Shown: positions 41,004 through 51,428 of the stretch, piece after piece
How positions within the stretch are numbered: the stretch's first letter is position 1
Layout of the letters: the number at the start of each line of letters is the position of its first letter
Origin: Verrucomicrobiia bacterium
GTDB taxonomy: Bacteria > Verrucomicrobiota > Verrucomicrobiia > Verrucomicrobiales > DEV007
DNA: 64,000 nt
NCBI GenBank assembly: GCA_030425385.1
Contig: JAUIAH010000003.1
Coordinates: forward strand, 124,001 to 188,000
Direction of reading: 5' to 3'
Notes under the pieces: model-generated
Told to the model about the DNA's origin: nothing
Databases searched by the model: none
The model's input: the letters and a program-made list of their open reading frames with translations, nothing else
Made by a program: the position numbers and the translations under genes

Positions 41004-42980
41004 TCAGGGATAGTAGAATCGCACGCGGTAGTGTCGGGTAGGGTGCTCTTCTGCAGCGGCGTCAGCGAAACTCGCGTCATTGCGTGAGGAGGCGATATCT
41101 GTGAGAGTGCTCCATTGAAGCAGATCCTCGCTCGATTCAATGAGATAGAATCGTTGTGGTTGGCTGGCCCAGCGAATGGTGGGCAGGCCGTCTTCCATTC
41201 CAAATCCAGTGAGGGTAGGGATAAGCCCTTTGGGAATGCGACGGATGAATCCCGTCTCGTTGGTCACCAGAACGAGATCGCCGTAGGGTGAGAGGCTCAC
41301 GCTATAACATTGACTCATCACCGTGACGTCATCCATGGCTGCCAAGTTGCGCAGGACTTGGCCATCGCCATCGAGTAGATTGCCATTTCCAGTCCCTCGC
41401 AGCAGCACATAGGCGATGCCGTCTGGGTTCATGTACCAGAGACGGGCGCCGTCTTCAGTCGCAACGAAATAGCCGCCATGACCGGCAGCAGCGAGGCCTC
41501 GAGGCTGCTCCAATTCGGCTTCGGTGGCATCAATGCCAGACAATCGGCCTCGTCCTCCGCCAGCAATGTGCTCTCGGCTACCCCCATCGACAGGCACACG
41601 CCAGATGGTTCCATCGTCAATGTCCGTGACGAGATAGGATTTCGTGTGCGGATCGAAATCGAGCTGAGAAACGCGTTCAAAGCCGTCCGCCAGAACCTCA
41701 ATGGTACCTGCTGCGCCACTCCATTGTTTCACAGCGGTGCGGCTTCCGTAGACGATGGTACTTTCGTCAGGAGAAACCCACAAGCCGCGCCCAGTGAGGA
41801 AGGGGGGATCTGTCGTGTCGTGAAAGACGGTGGAGAGTTGGCCATCAGGCGTCACCTTGCGTATCCGCTGGTTATCAATGTCGAGGATGTAGAGATTGCC
41901 ATTCGGCATCATCGCAAGGCCGTTGGGTTGGTCTAACTGAATTTCTAATGCATCTCCCTCCTCTCCATTGAATCCCTCGGCGCCGCTTCCAGCCACGGTG
42001 TGAATGGTGCCATCGAGATCAATGCGACGGATGCTATGGGCGTAAGTATCAGTGACATAGAGGGTGCCATCCGCAGCTTCGACGGCGACGGCAGGGCGAG
42101 AGAGCTCTGCGTCCAGAGCGGGGCCCCCTTCATAGCGGCCGCGCCAATGATTGTCGCGACCACCGTCCTCGCCACGGCCACCGACGGTGGTGAGCGCATC
42201 GTAATTGGTCACGACTTTGACCACGTCAGATGGAGCCGCGAAGGTGATCTCGAGCATCGGCCGATTGATTTCTTCCGGGTAATCCCCACTGGCAAACTGG
42301 ACCGCATTGCTTACCAAATTGGTCTCTTCGCCTAACAAGATCCATCCAAAGTGAGCGTCGGGTTCATTGATCAGACGTTGCACATCGGCGACGAAGGCCT
42401 CGCTCGTAAACGCGATGGCTGGCAGGTCTGTTTCATTGGTGTCATCGTTCACGACCACGCCGAAATCGGCGACCAATGGTTGATCGGGGTTGAAGTCACC
42501 TCCGCCCGTTTCCGTCTGCCATGGCACGCGGGAAGTCTCAACGGTGTTGTAATTCCGATAGAGCCAGGTCACATCCCCATTCTGAGCGAGCTCTCCTGAG
42601 AATTCGTCTTCAGGATCGGTCACGCCAGGTGACCACGGGCGGTCCAGTGGGAAGATGAAGAGAGCCGGCGAGCTGAGGGCGGAAAGAGCGGTGAGCAGTA
42701 AGCGTGCTTCCTGCACGATGGCTCCAGCGGAAACAAAGCGATCGGGTTCGAAGTCGATCAGCGCGCGGCGAATCAGGCCTGCTTGCAATGCGCCGACGGT
42801 GAGCGAATCGCCCTTGCCATTGGCCCGGGCGAGGCCGTCAAAGGTGTCCTCGCCAAAGAGGACGGCATCGCGGGCGACGGGGACACGGACGGTCTGAATC
42901 GTCTCTTCTGATTCCTGGCCGAGCAAGGGGATCACGGAGGGTAAGAAGGTGATGACGAAAGCTAGGAAGCGGCGATTCAT
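41004..42980 (-). CDS. Secreted NHL-repeat protein
   Basis: The start is the ATG at 42978-42980 (MNRRFLAFVITFLPSVIPLLGQ), a signal peptide. The frame stays open to 43436, but that stretch runs opposite the YraN gene and has no protein character. The 658 residues comprise a DNRLRE-like beta domain (about 30-230, with DNTVETS-type strands) and then NHL beta-propeller repeats (about 250-560: RPAVAVEAADGTLYVTDTYA, IRRIDLDGTIHTVAGSG, DQPNGLAMMPNGNLYILDID). A C-terminal strand set, FYLIESSEDLLQWSTL, is of a kind frequent at the ends of verrucomicrobial secreted proteins. It converges with the CotH gene, 9 bp apart. Confidence 0.78.
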   Translation of the reverse strand: MNRRFLAFVITFLPSVIPLLGQESEETIQTVRVPVARDAVLFGEDTFDGLARANGKGDSLTVGALQAGLIRRALIDFEPDRFVSAGAIVQEARLLLTALSALSSPALFIFPLDRPWSPGVTDPEDEFSGELAQNGDVTWLYRNYNTVETSRVPWQTETGGGDFNPDQPLVADFGVVVNDDTNETDLPAIAFTSEAFVADVQRLINEPDAHFGWILLGEETNLVSNAVQFASGDYPEEINRPMLEITFAAPSDVVKVVTNYDALTTVGGRGEDGGRDNHWRGRYEGGPALDAELSRPAVAVEAADGTLYVTDTYAHSIRRIDLDGTIHTVAGSGAEGFNGEEGDALEIQLDQPNGLAMMPNGNLYILDIDNQRIRKVTPDGQLSTVFHDTTDPPFLTGRGLWVSPDESTIVYGSRTAVKQWSGAAGTIEVLADGFERVSQLDFDPHTKSYLVTDIDDGTIWRVPVDGGSREHIAGGGRGRLSGIDATEAELEQPRGLAAAGHGGYFVATEDGARLWYMNPDGIAYVLLRGTGNGNLLDGDGQVLRNLAAMDDVTVMSQCYSVSLSPYGDLVLVTNETGFIRRIPKGLIPTLTGFGMEDGLPTIRWASQPQRFYLIESSEDLLQWSTLTDIASSRNDASFADAAAEEHPTRHYRVRFYYP

Positions 42981-43074
42981 GCGAAGGACAGGCTCAGGGT
43001 GGAAGGTGGGCAGGTCAATGGTGGCCACCATCATAGCGTTGGAGCCTGGCCCGTCTTGTCTTATTGTGTCGGCC

Positions 43075-43596
43075 ATGGACGACATCCTCGATGAACGCTG
43101 GCATCTCGGTAAGAGCTTGTGGAAAGCCTTGGGAGGCTCGGCGCTGCGAGAATGGTGGCATGATTTCCGTGAGGATCCGTTGGCCACGCCCGTGCAATTG
43201 GGAGATGCAGATAAAGATGAGATTGGCCGATTGGGGGAGGATCTGGCGGCGCACTTTCTGCGGCGACAGGAGATGATGCGTGTTCTCCGGCGTAATTTCC
43301 GGGCGCCGCAAGGCGGCGAGGTCGATATTGTCTGCCGGCATCTAGAGGATCTTGTCTTTGTGGAAGTGAAGACGCGCACGTCCACTGACTTTGGGCGTCC
43401 CATTGATGCAGTGGACGCTGAGAAGCAACGACTCATCGCGAGGGGAGCGCTGGAGTGGGTGCGACTCCTTCACCGCCGCGATATTCGTTTCCGGTTCGAT
43501 GTGATCGAGGTGGTGTTGAAGGAAGGGAAACGACCGGACATTCAGCGGGTGCAGAATGCCTTTGAATTGCCTGACAACTACTACTTACCCGGTTAA
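43075..43596 (+). CDS. YraN/UPF0102 family nuclease-like protein
   Basis: The start is the ATG at 43075 (MDDILDERWH), 173 residues. The core matches UPF0102: GRLGEDLAAHFLRRQ, VLRRNFRAPQGGEVDIVCRH, LVFVEVKTRTSTDFG and AVDAEKQRLIARGALEWV. These carry the E-x-D and E-V-K residues of a restriction-endonuclease-like fold. About 45 extra N-terminal residues precede the core. The cellular function of the family is not settled. It lies divergently from the NHL gene and 9 bp before the phosphatase gene. Confidence 0.82.
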   Translation: MDDILDERWHLGKSLWKALGGSALREWWHDFREDPLATPVQLGDADKDEIGRLGEDLAAHFLRRQEMMRVLRRNFRAPQGGEVDIVCRHLEDLVFVEVKTRTSTDFGRPIDAVDAEKQRLIARGALEWVRLLHRRDIRFRFDVIEVVLKEGKRPDIQRVQNAFELPDNYYLPG

Positions 43597-43605
43597 TTCT
43601 CTGTG

Positions 43606-46098
43606 ATGAATGAGGGCTTCACGTGGATTCTGATAGTGGGGGTGTTGTTAGGAAAAGGATTGGAGGCTCAGGAAGAGGCGGCGGTCTTCAGTCGCTTGCC
43701 CTATATTCAGAACACCACGACCACTTCTGCGGTGATCGTCTGGCGGACCGTGGGACTGCAAGAGCCGGTCGTGCGTGTTGGTCTGGATGTGCACCAACTG
43801 GTTCGCGAATTCCGTGAGGGGCGAGTGCTCTATCCGGCTGGCGGTGCGTTTGGCGAAGACGGTGAGGATCTGACTCCCCTTGATGATGAGGAGCGAGAGT
43901 GGCTCTTTGATAGTCCTAACAATGTTTATCAGTATGAGTGGACCTTGACTGATCTAGAGCCGGACACAGCGTATTTCTACGCCATCGATGTCGATGGTCT
44001 TCGATTGATCGGAGGAGATGAGCTGCATACGGTGAGGACCTCCCCGCCTCGCGAAGCTTCCCGTCCTCTTCGCTTCTGGGTGGTGGGGGACACCGGAAGT
44101 GGAAATGATCTTCAGCGAATGTCTTTCCAGGCCATGCAAGAAGTGGTGGCGGCGACCGGGCGTCCGGTCGATGCCTCGTTACATCTCGGGGACATGGCCT
44201 ACAATGATGGGGCGGATTGGGAATTTCAGGCGCACTTCTTTGACATCTATGCCAGGATGCTGCGCCACACAGTGACCTGGCCGACCATGGGCAATCACGA
44301 GGGTCATACAGCTAGTGGAGTCTCGGCTAGGGGCCCTTACTTTGATGCGTATGTGTTGCCCAAGCATGGGGAAGCTGGCGGCGCTCCTTCAGGCACGGAG
44401 AGTTACTACGCCTTCGACTACGGTCCCATTCATTTCGTGTGCTTGAATAGCCATGACCTGGATCGATCGCCCCATGGGGTCATGGCACAGTGGCTGCGAG
44501 AGGATTTGAATCGTGTCCAAAGTCCGTGGTTGATCGCTTTCTTTCATCATCCTCCCTATAGCAAGGGGACGCATGACAGTGATAGAGAGTATCAACTAGC
44601 AGAAATGCGTACGCACATCATGCCGATCCTGGAAGCTTATGGCGTCGATCTGGTATTGGCTGGACACTCGCACACATATGAACGTTCCATGCTCATTGAT
44701 GGAGCGTACGCCACGCCCACGGTGGTGGATGGGGTGGTGCTAGACGATGGTGACGGTGATCCCGATGGGCACGGCCCCTATAGGAAAAGCGCTGGCTTGC
44801 GCCCTCACGAAGGCACGGTAGCCGTGGTGGCTGGGCATGGCCGCGGAGCAGTGCAACACTATGGATTCATGCCCGTGATGCGGCGGACAGTTCCAGAGGC
44901 GGGTTCGTTCCTTCTTGATTTGGAAGGGGATCGGCTCACCGGCTACATGATCAACTTTGAGGGCAAGGTGCGAGATCGTTTTCAGATGATTAAAGCAGGA
45001 ACGCGTGGGGAGCCGGAGCGTCAGGACTATCCGTGGCGGCCTCATGGCCCTCGTGTGACGACCGCTTTGTTAGGCGAGGGTTTCATGAAGATCACGCTCG
45101 CGCCAGACCCACCAGCGCCCGATGCTGTGGTGCGCTATACGCTTGACGGATCTCCGGTGACGGCCGATTCGCCAATCTACATCGAACCTCTGGTTGTGTC
45201 TCAAGACGTCTACGTGACAGCGCAAGCCACTTGGCGGGAAGGCGCACGGGTGAGTCCGTCGACAGTCACCGGTTGGCTGCGTGTGCGCGATCCCCATCAA
45301 GTGTACATTCCCATCGCCTCTGGGGACGATGACGGCGTTGTCGTCGAGGGGAGATGGCAAGCGAGCGGAAATGTGATCGATTTCGAGAGCGATCAGACAG
45401 CGCTGCGTTTCCTCGACGTGCGGATTCCTCGCGAAGCGATCATTGCGAGGGCTTACCTGCAATTCACCTCCGCTCGGCCCGACACGCGTTCTGCTAGAGC
45501 GACGATCCAAGTGGAGCGTGCCCTTGATTCGGCGCCTTTGTTAGAAAGGGAATCACTTCTTGACCGGAGGTGGTCTGATGAAGCGGTTGCGTGGGATATA
45601 CCTCTGTGGCCCTTGGAGGCATCGACCTCGACGAGCCAGCGCTCTCCGGACCTTTCCAATCTGTTGCAGGCATTGATCGCCGAGGAGGGATGGGAATCTG
45701 GAGGGGCCTTGACGTTCCGGCTGCAAGGGGAAGGACCGCGCCAGGTTGTGGCTTTTGAGGGGCGGCCGTCCCGATCGGCAACGCTCGTCGTCGCGTATGA
45801 GGTAGGATCGCCGTTGGAAGTGGCCGTTTCTCAGCCGCCGTTGGTGCAGCAATATATCGTAGGGAACGCCACACGCACCCAGGTGGCCTACAGGCGATTG
45901 ACAGGCTATGCGGGTGACGGGCTGACCTACGTTCTCGAATCCTCGAGCGATCTCTCGCCTGGTTCGTGGCGACCCGCCACTGAGTGGGAACCTGTCGAAT
46001 TGCCGATCTTGGAAGGGTCCTGGCAATTTGCGACATTCCAACGCTTGGGCCCATTGTCAGGAACCGAGTTTGTCCGATTCCGCGTCACGGAGCAGTGA
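43606..46098 (+). CDS. Secreted purple-acid-phosphatase-like metallophosphoesterase
   Basis: The start is the ATG at 43606 (a GTG lies one codon earlier); 830 residues. A signal peptide (ends GLEAQ) is followed by an FN3-like N-domain (PYIQNTTTTSAVIVW) typical of purple acid phosphatases. The calcineurin-like domain runs from about residue 154, with VVGDTGSG, HLGDMAYNDG, MGNHEGH, FFHHPPYSKG and LAGHSHTYERS giving the dimetal ligands. The C-terminal half holds a chitobiase-C-like unit (VRYTLDGSPVTADSPIY), a DNRLRE-like beta domain and a terminal strand set. It probably releases phosphate outside the cytoplasm. The last 14 bases overlap the converging GH9 gene. Confidence 0.82.
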   Translation: MNEGFTWILIVGVLLGKGLEAQEEAAVFSRLPYIQNTTTTSAVIVWRTVGLQEPVVRVGLDVHQLVREFREGRVLYPAGGAFGEDGEDLTPLDDEEREWLFDSPNNVYQYEWTLTDLEPDTAYFYAIDVDGLRLIGGDELHTVRTSPPREASRPLRFWVVGDTGSGNDLQRMSFQAMQEVVAATGRPVDASLHLGDMAYNDGADWEFQAHFFDIYARMLRHTVTWPTMGNHEGHTASGVSARGPYFDAYVLPKHGEAGGAPSGTESYYAFDYGPIHFVCLNSHDLDRSPHGVMAQWLREDLNRVQSPWLIAFFHHPPYSKGTHDSDREYQLAEMRTHIMPILEAYGVDLVLAGHSHTYERSMLIDGAYATPTVVDGVVLDDGDGDPDGHGPYRKSAGLRPHEGTVAVVAGHGRGAVQHYGFMPVMRRTVPEAGSFLLDLEGDRLTGYMINFEGKVRDRFQMIKAGTRGEPERQDYPWRPHGPRVTTALLGEGFMKITLAPDPPAPDAVVRYTLDGSPVTADSPIYIEPLVVSQDVYVTAQATWREGARVSPSTVTGWLRVRDPHQVYIPIASGDDDGVVVEGRWQASGNVIDFESDQTALRFLDVRIPREAIIARAYLQFTSARPDTRSARATIQVERALDSAPLLERESLLDRRWSDEAVAWDIPLWPLEASTSTSQRSPDLSNLLQALIAEEGWESGGALTFRLQGEGPRQVVAFEGRPSRSATLVVAYEVGSPLEVAVSQPPLVQQYIVGNATRTQVAYRRLTGYAGDGLTYVLESSSDLSPGSWRPATEWEPVELPILEGSWQFATFQRLGPLSGTEFVRFRVTEQ

Positions 46099-49000
46099 TC
46101 TCCAAACGTACGAAGCGTTGGCCACCGGCGCCGGGCTGGAAGCGATCGTCGTTGAAGTAGATGGAATCGGTGTCGTTGTCATGTTCCTCCACGAGGCTCG
46201 GTTCCAAGGGGGGATCGAATGACTGCCATTGGTCCAAGTCTGTCGAGTAAGTGATTTCGTATTGCACGCCTGGGCGGTAGATGGGGCGGGTGTAGTAGAG
46301 TACGGTACGCCCTTGCCCATCGAGCAAGGACTGCAAGCGTTGCGCCGGACCGTCATTCGCTGCTGGGTCCGTTCCCAGGGCATACTCGAGGAGGTTGGTG
46401 GCACCATCGGCATCGGGATCCGCTAGAGCCTCGGCATCGCTGCCCAGAGTGTCCACGGCCCATTGGGAATAGTGTGAGAGAGGAGGGAGAGCGATGCCCG
46501 CGGGATTGTCCGGTGTCCCCGTACCTGCCTTCACAATGAAGTCACTGACATAGCCGCGAAAGCCGCCGAGGAGTAACTTGATCCGACGTTCAGGATTGAG
46601 CCATTCATCGAAGGCCTCCGTGGGCACTTGATCCACCTGTTCGCCATTGCGATAGAATGTCGTGTGGGTCCGGTCCATGACGGTGCGGACATGAAGCCAT
46701 TCGCCAGGGGGGACAAAGGCACTCAGATCAGTGATCTGAGACTTCCCATAAATGCCGGTGACCGGCCCTTGCCAGGGATCCTTGTAAAGCCACAAACGCA
46801 CGGGCTGTGCCTGGGCTTCGATGTCGAGGCCAAAGAGGTAGGCTGCCCCACGATTCTCATCAAATTCTTCAATGTAGATGATCGATTCCACGCTGATCCA
46901 CTCGGTTTGTGGGGGAAACAGTTCGCGTGCGAAGAGGGTGCGATCCGGTGTTTCCAACAGATCATCGGAATTGTCCAGGCGCAGGGCGCGAAAGTTCGGG
47001 CGCGAGTCCGCGTAGTTAGGCCATTCAAAGTTGCCATTGTCGAAGATGGGAGCGCCATCCGTGCGGAGCCGATAGGCATCGGAGGCATAGCCACGCCGCA
47101 ATGGGACGGCCTGCATGACATCTTCGAAATGCTCGTCGAGGGGGTAATAGAGCCGAACGCTGCGATTGCCTAGCACTTTGGCATAAGGTGCGGTCCCTGG
47201 CACGAGTGGCGTGGGTTGATACTGCTCGGTGCTTTGCGTGACCTCGTCTTTCACGTCGAAGACCGCCCGTGCATAGCTACGTTTCCCGTCCTCCCACAGC
47301 ACTTCGACTTCGACCCAAGACTCGCGTGCAATGTCCGTCGTGATCGTGTAGGTGCGCGATTGCGAAAACTCGTGGCCCGGGGCCTCCCAAACGATGCGCC
47401 CATCGCTCAGATCAGCCTCAGATGAAATGACCTCCAAGTCGTAGAGTCCACCTACTTCGGCGCGTCCAGGAGCACCCAGGATCTGGATGGCTGGCGCAGG
47501 CGTCTCTGACGCACGGCTCTCATCCGTCATCGAATAGAGGTAGGAGGCCGTCGCGAAGGCCTTGGCATGAATGGGGATGACGAACTCATTGCTCACATCC
47601 CAGACATCGATGGGACGATGATAGACTCCGTAAGGCGTGGCGATGTCCGTTTCATTGGTGGCCGGTGGGTAGGTTTGAACGCCGAGCAATCCTTGGTATT
47701 CAGCCAGCCAAGGCACACCGGTGTTCACACTTCCCACCGTGATGCCTGCTGGAGGCAACTGGCGTTCGTCGTTGTCCGCGAACTGAGAGACAATTTCATG
47801 CGTCTGCGACCAGCCCAATCCAGTGACAAACGTGCGATTCGAGGGATTCGAACCCAGGTGGTAGTTGAGGTTGCTCAAGACTGCTCTGAAATAGTCCGGA
47901 TTCGAGTCTAACAACGATGCGGTGAGCAGATCAAAGCCATTGGCAATGGCAAAGAAGTAGATCACGCTGTTGAACTTCTTGGACTCTAACGGAACGGCGG
48001 AACGGTAAGGGTTGGATTCCGTCCACTCGAGAAGATCCTTGCCATAGCCGAGCACTTCGTCGCGTACGTGTTCATGATAGGCTTTCGGTCCCACAGGGGT
48101 GTCATCGTAGCTGATGCTGCGTCCACTGCGATTGCCGCGACCCGCAAAGAGATAGTTGCGCATGGCTGCCCCGGTGGATTCGTAGGTTTTTAACCAGGTG
48201 AAACGGCGGAACTCTCGCCATCCGAAGGCGAGACCATGAAGTTCAGCGGTATCCCAGGGCATCCACTCGCGGAGACGCGCTTCGTATTGAGGATCGCCGG
48301 TCGCGGCAAAGAGAGCCGCTGCCGCCCAGCCAACCTCGTCACGGGCCTCGGCATCGGCGCCATAATGCCAGAGTCGTTGGAAGGCGCCATCGACGCCGTG
48401 GGTCTCGACTGCTCTGACAATAAACTCCCAACCGCGCATGCCCGCTTCCATGTAGCGCGCGGCATCCTCCGGGAAATGGCGGGCAAAGGCAGGAGAGGAG
48501 GCGGTTTCCACCAAGGCACCCACGGCGGCTCCGGTGGAGGAAAGTGTCTTGGGCCAGACCACTTGAGGATCTCCCTCGGAAGGAAGCACATTGGATTCAA
48601 AGGTGCGGTTGCGAGGATGCACGAGGAAGAAGAAACCGCCATCGGTGTCTTGCATCTTCACAATATAATCGGCTTCCCATTTGGCGGCGTGTAGGATGTC
48701 CGCGATGCCGTCGCCGCTTTCAGGCAGGCCCAGGTTGTCCATGGGATCAGGGTCGTTTCCATCTCCTGGCAATTGCAGCAACTGATCCGCTGTGAAGATG
48801 AAGGTGTGCAAGGTCAGGGCGCTATTGATCATGTACTTGCTGTAGTCACCCGCGTCAAAGTGCCCCAACGAAACATCAACCCACGGACCCACCCCTTTGC
48901 TGGCTGCAATCAGTTCGTCATCGGCAACCACAGACTCACGGATGCGCAGGTCGTCCATCAAGCCTCCCAGAAACAGACCGTCTGTCAGAGCGCTATCGGT

Positions 49001-51337
49001 TCCAAGATGGAGGACGGCATCCGTGTTTGGTAGGCTAGTGGTTCCCGCCGTGCTGGCTGTTGCAACCGTGCTCGGGGCATCCATCCAGAGACGCAGGCCT
49101 GCGGGATCGTTTGCCGTGAAGGTGGCACTGACAAAGTGCCAACTGAAATCGTTCCAGGCGGTGGCGGCTTCGACGGTGTGGGTGCCGACGCGCCAGCGCA
49201 GGCGGCGGCTGTCTCCATCGTAGGTCAGGGCGAAGTCTGTGACGCCGTTTGCAGGCCCCTTCGCAAACACGGTTTGAGAACGGTCGCGGTCATCGAGCTT
49301 GAGCCAGAGACTGATGGTCAACGCCGTGTCTCCCGTGAGGTGAGGCAGGGCGTGGGTGACGACGTGATCATCGTCGCCATCAAGGACCAAGCTGAGGCCG
49401 AGAATGGCTTGGCTCTGGCGGTCCGTGATGTGGGCGCCATTCTTCATGGTCCCGGCGTGACGATGAGAGGAAAGATCCCGCACCTGATCGCGATGCGATT
49501 GGCGAACTTCATCGACTAACAAATACCCAATAATGCTGCTGTCGATGATCTGAACTGTGGCGGTTTGACCCAGCCAGGGAGTGACATCCCAGTGATGAGC
49601 TTGGAGGAGATTGCGATCCTGACCGGTAGCTGTTGCCACCGCTTCTCCATTCACTAACAAATTAATTGCGGTGACGCCGCTTGGTTGGCCGCCAGCATCG
49701 AGATCGTAGGGTTGGTTGGTCCCCGCGATGAGAAAGGAGATCCAGGGGCGTTCGATTGTGAAAGGAGTGGTTTCCAAGATTCCCGTGGCCCGCGTCTCCG
49801 TCGGGGGAGCATCGATCTCATCCGGATCTGGCTCGAAGATTTGATAGGTGTTGATGAAGCCAACACCATGAAATCCGGAGAGTTCGTTGGCACTGCGTCC
49901 ATCTGGGGCTTCCCATGACTGTTGAGGTGTGATGGCTTCAGTGGTATCGGTCGCAGAGCGGCCAGGATAGGCGGAGCGTGCGGGTTGGTTGCCAAACGCA
50001 TGGCCCAAGGGGCTGCCGGCGAAAGGGTCGGTGATCGTGAAGCCCTCATAAGTTCCCTCATTGAATCCGGCGATCATCACATCTTCCTCAAAGACGGGTT
50101 TGCCATCGAACGGCCACCAGGCGGCGACATCGCCCACAAAAGGGAAGAGCGATGTCTCAGGGGAACGCAATTGAGCCGCTGGATGATCAGCTGCGAGGTC
50201 TTCGCGCGCGAAGACGAAGTTCGATGCCTCACGGCCTCGGCGATAGGCCCAGCCATCCTGCCAATCATCAAAAGGAATCGAAGCGGGGGCGAGGTGCCCC
50301 GGTGGATCGACAAAGCGCGTGTAGGGCAATTGATGATCTTCTCCGGAACGTTGATGGTAGAGCCCGTGCGCCAGGGTTCGCGTCAGCGTCATGGCCATCT
50401 GGTCTCCAATGGTGAAGGGCATGGAGGCTCCAAGTCCCGGCACGCGCAGCCGATACGTTCCCGGAGTCACCAATGAACTGAAATCGAGCTCTAACACACC
50501 ATTGTATGTCGGCCAATGGCTGTCGTCGCGCACAGTGTAGGCATTGGGATCCGATTGGAAGACGACTGCTTTCGTCTCTGCGTCGATGATCTCGAAGCGG
50601 CTTGCGAACGAGAGGCCAAGCGGAGTGGCTTCATCCGTGAGAATGGCGTCAATGGTCGCGGGAGCGATCATCCATTGCCCCGCCTCTTCATCGGCGTAAA
50701 TGCGGCCAAGGTCGCCAGCGAAGAGACTGACGTGGGCAATCTTGTCCCCAGGGCCATCTTGCACTGGCCACGTGGCTCCATAGCCTAACGCGTTCACATG
50801 AATCAGCGGGCTCAAGCGATTGGGATGGGACTGCGTTTCGAAAGAGAAATCTTCCAGGTAAGGGGTGGCAGATCCTGGAGCATCGCGGACAGAAACAACC
50901 GCATTGTTAGGCACGGCTTGGTCTAACAAAAGGTAGATGGATTGGCCCACCCGCAGGACCTCACCCGTGCGGTCTCCGTGGAAGCTGCGCCGACGAAACC
51001 CCACCCGTTCGATGCCTGCGGCTTGACCATCGATCTCGACCGTGAATGAGGCAGGCGTGGGTGCATTGGCGCGAGGCGCGCGCCCATCGAGAAAGTCCCA
51101 CCAGTAGGGCGCGGTCAAGGGCGGGAGCATGGAGATCGGCCGCGTGGAGGTATCCCAACCTCCGGGCTGATCTTGAGAGTTGACCAGGTAGAGTTCTAGA
51201 AGGCGAGGCGTGAGTACGCGCAGTTCATGGTAGCCGATGTCTGGGAGCTCGAGACCTTGATCAAAGTCTTCGAGAGAGGGGTTGGCCGGGGGAATGACGA
51301 GCTGCGTGATGAGGGGTAGGATCTTGAATAGAGTCAT
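46085..51337 (-). CDS. Giant secreted GH9-family glycoside hydrolase with inserted modules
   Basis: This is a 1750-residue protein with a weak N-terminal signal (MTLFKILPLITQLVIPP). After an N-terminal beta region, a CelD-N-type Ig-like domain lies at about 197-312. GH9 catalytic elements follow: GHFDAGDYSKYM near 822 (catalytic Asp loop), YHLGSNPSNRTFVTGLG near 1160 and VSNEFVIPIHAKA near 1250 (the Glu region). About 450 residues are inserted before the Asp loop, including a sugar-binding-like segment (WDVTPWLGQTATVQIID) and a LamG fold (about 656-810). The C-terminus has another LamG-like domain and a DPDADGATNLLEYALGTDP end. It is presumably an extracellular beta-glucan or related hydrolase. 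Confidence 0.78.
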   Translation of the reverse strand: MTLFKILPLITQLVIPPANPSLEDFDQGLELPDIGYHELRVLTPRLLELYLVNSQDQPGGWDTSTRPISMLPPLTAPYWWDFLDGRAPRANAPTPASFTVEIDGQAAGIERVGFRRRSFHGDRTGEVLRVGQSIYLLLDQAVPNNAVVSVRDAPGSATPYLEDFSFETQSHPNRLSPLIHVNALGYGATWPVQDGPGDKIAHVSLFAGDLGRIYADEEAGQWMIAPATIDAILTDEATPLGLSFASRFEIIDAETKAVVFQSDPNAYTVRDDSHWPTYNGVLELDFSSLVTPGTYRLRVPGLGASMPFTIGDQMAMTLTRTLAHGLYHQRSGEDHQLPYTRFVDPPGHLAPASIPFDDWQDGWAYRRGREASNFVFAREDLAADHPAAQLRSPETSLFPFVGDVAAWWPFDGKPVFEEDVMIAGFNEGTYEGFTITDPFAGSPLGHAFGNQPARSAYPGRSATDTTEAITPQQSWEAPDGRSANELSGFHGVGFINTYQIFEPDPDEIDAPPTETRATGILETTPFTIERPWISFLIAGTNQPYDLDAGGQPSGVTAINLLVNGEAVATATGQDRNLLQAHHWDVTPWLGQTATVQIIDSSIIGYLLVDEVRQSHRDQVRDLSSHRHAGTMKNGAHITDRQSQAILGLSLVLDGDDDHVVTHALPHLTGDTALTISLWLKLDDRDRSQTVFAKGPANGVTDFALTYDGDSRRLRWRVGTHTVEAATAWNDFSWHFVSATFTANDPAGLRLWMDAPSTVATASTAGTTSLPNTDAVLHLGTDSALTDGLFLGGLMDDLRIRESVVADDELIAASKGVGPWVDVSLGHFDAGDYSKYMINSALTLHTFIFTADQLLQLPGDGNDPDPMDNLGLPESGDGIADILHAAKWEADYIVKMQDTDGGFFFLVHPRNRTFESNVLPSEGDPQVVWPKTLSSTGAAVGALVETASSPAFARHFPEDAARYMEAGMRGWEFIVRAVETHGVDGAFQRLWHYGADAEARDEVGWAAAALFAATGDPQYEARLREWMPWDTAELHGLAFGWREFRRFTWLKTYESTGAAMRNYLFAGRGNRSGRSISYDDTPVGPKAYHEHVRDEVLGYGKDLLEWTESNPYRSAVPLESKKFNSVIYFFAIANGFDLLTASLLDSNPDYFRAVLSNLNYHLGSNPSNRTFVTGLGWSQTHEIVSQFADNDERQLPPAGITVGSVNTGVPWLAEYQGLLGVQTYPPATNETDIATPYGVYHRPIDVWDVSNEFVIPIHAKAFATASYLYSMTDESRASETPAPAIQILGAPGRAEVGGLYDLEVISSEADLSDGRIVWEAPGHEFSQSRTYTITTDIARESWVEVEVLWEDGKRSYARAVFDVKDEVTQSTEQYQPTPLVPGTAPYAKVLGNRSVRLYYPLDEHFEDVMQAVPLRRGYASDAYRLRTDGAPIFDNGNFEWPNYADSRPNFRALRLDNSDDLLETPDRTLFARELFPPQTEWISVESIIYIEEFDENRGAAYLFGLDIEAQAQPVRLWLYKDPWQGPVTGIYGKSQITDLSAFVPPGEWLHVRTVMDRTHTTFYRNGEQVDQVPTEAFDEWLNPERRIKLLLGGFRGYVSDFIVKAGTGTPDNPAGIALPPLSHYSQWAVDTLGSDAEALADPDADGATNLLEYALGTDPAANDGPAQRLQSLLDGQGRTVLYYTRPIYRPGVQYEITYSTDLDQWQSFDPPLEPSLVEEHDNDTDSIYFNDDRFQPGAGGQRFVRLEITAP

Positions 51338-51428
51338 GGCGACGGGGTAAGCACCGAACGAGCGTCAAGGGGTGTTCGCTCGTTTGAGAAACGTCCGTTA
51401 CCATAATTCGGAGGCAAGAATTTGCCAC

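Noticed and set aside
42981-43436. Upstream extension of the NHL-repeat gene
   Set aside because: The open frame continues, but its translation is low-quality Arg/Ser-rich sequence lying opposite the YraN gene; a clear signal peptide starts at 42980.
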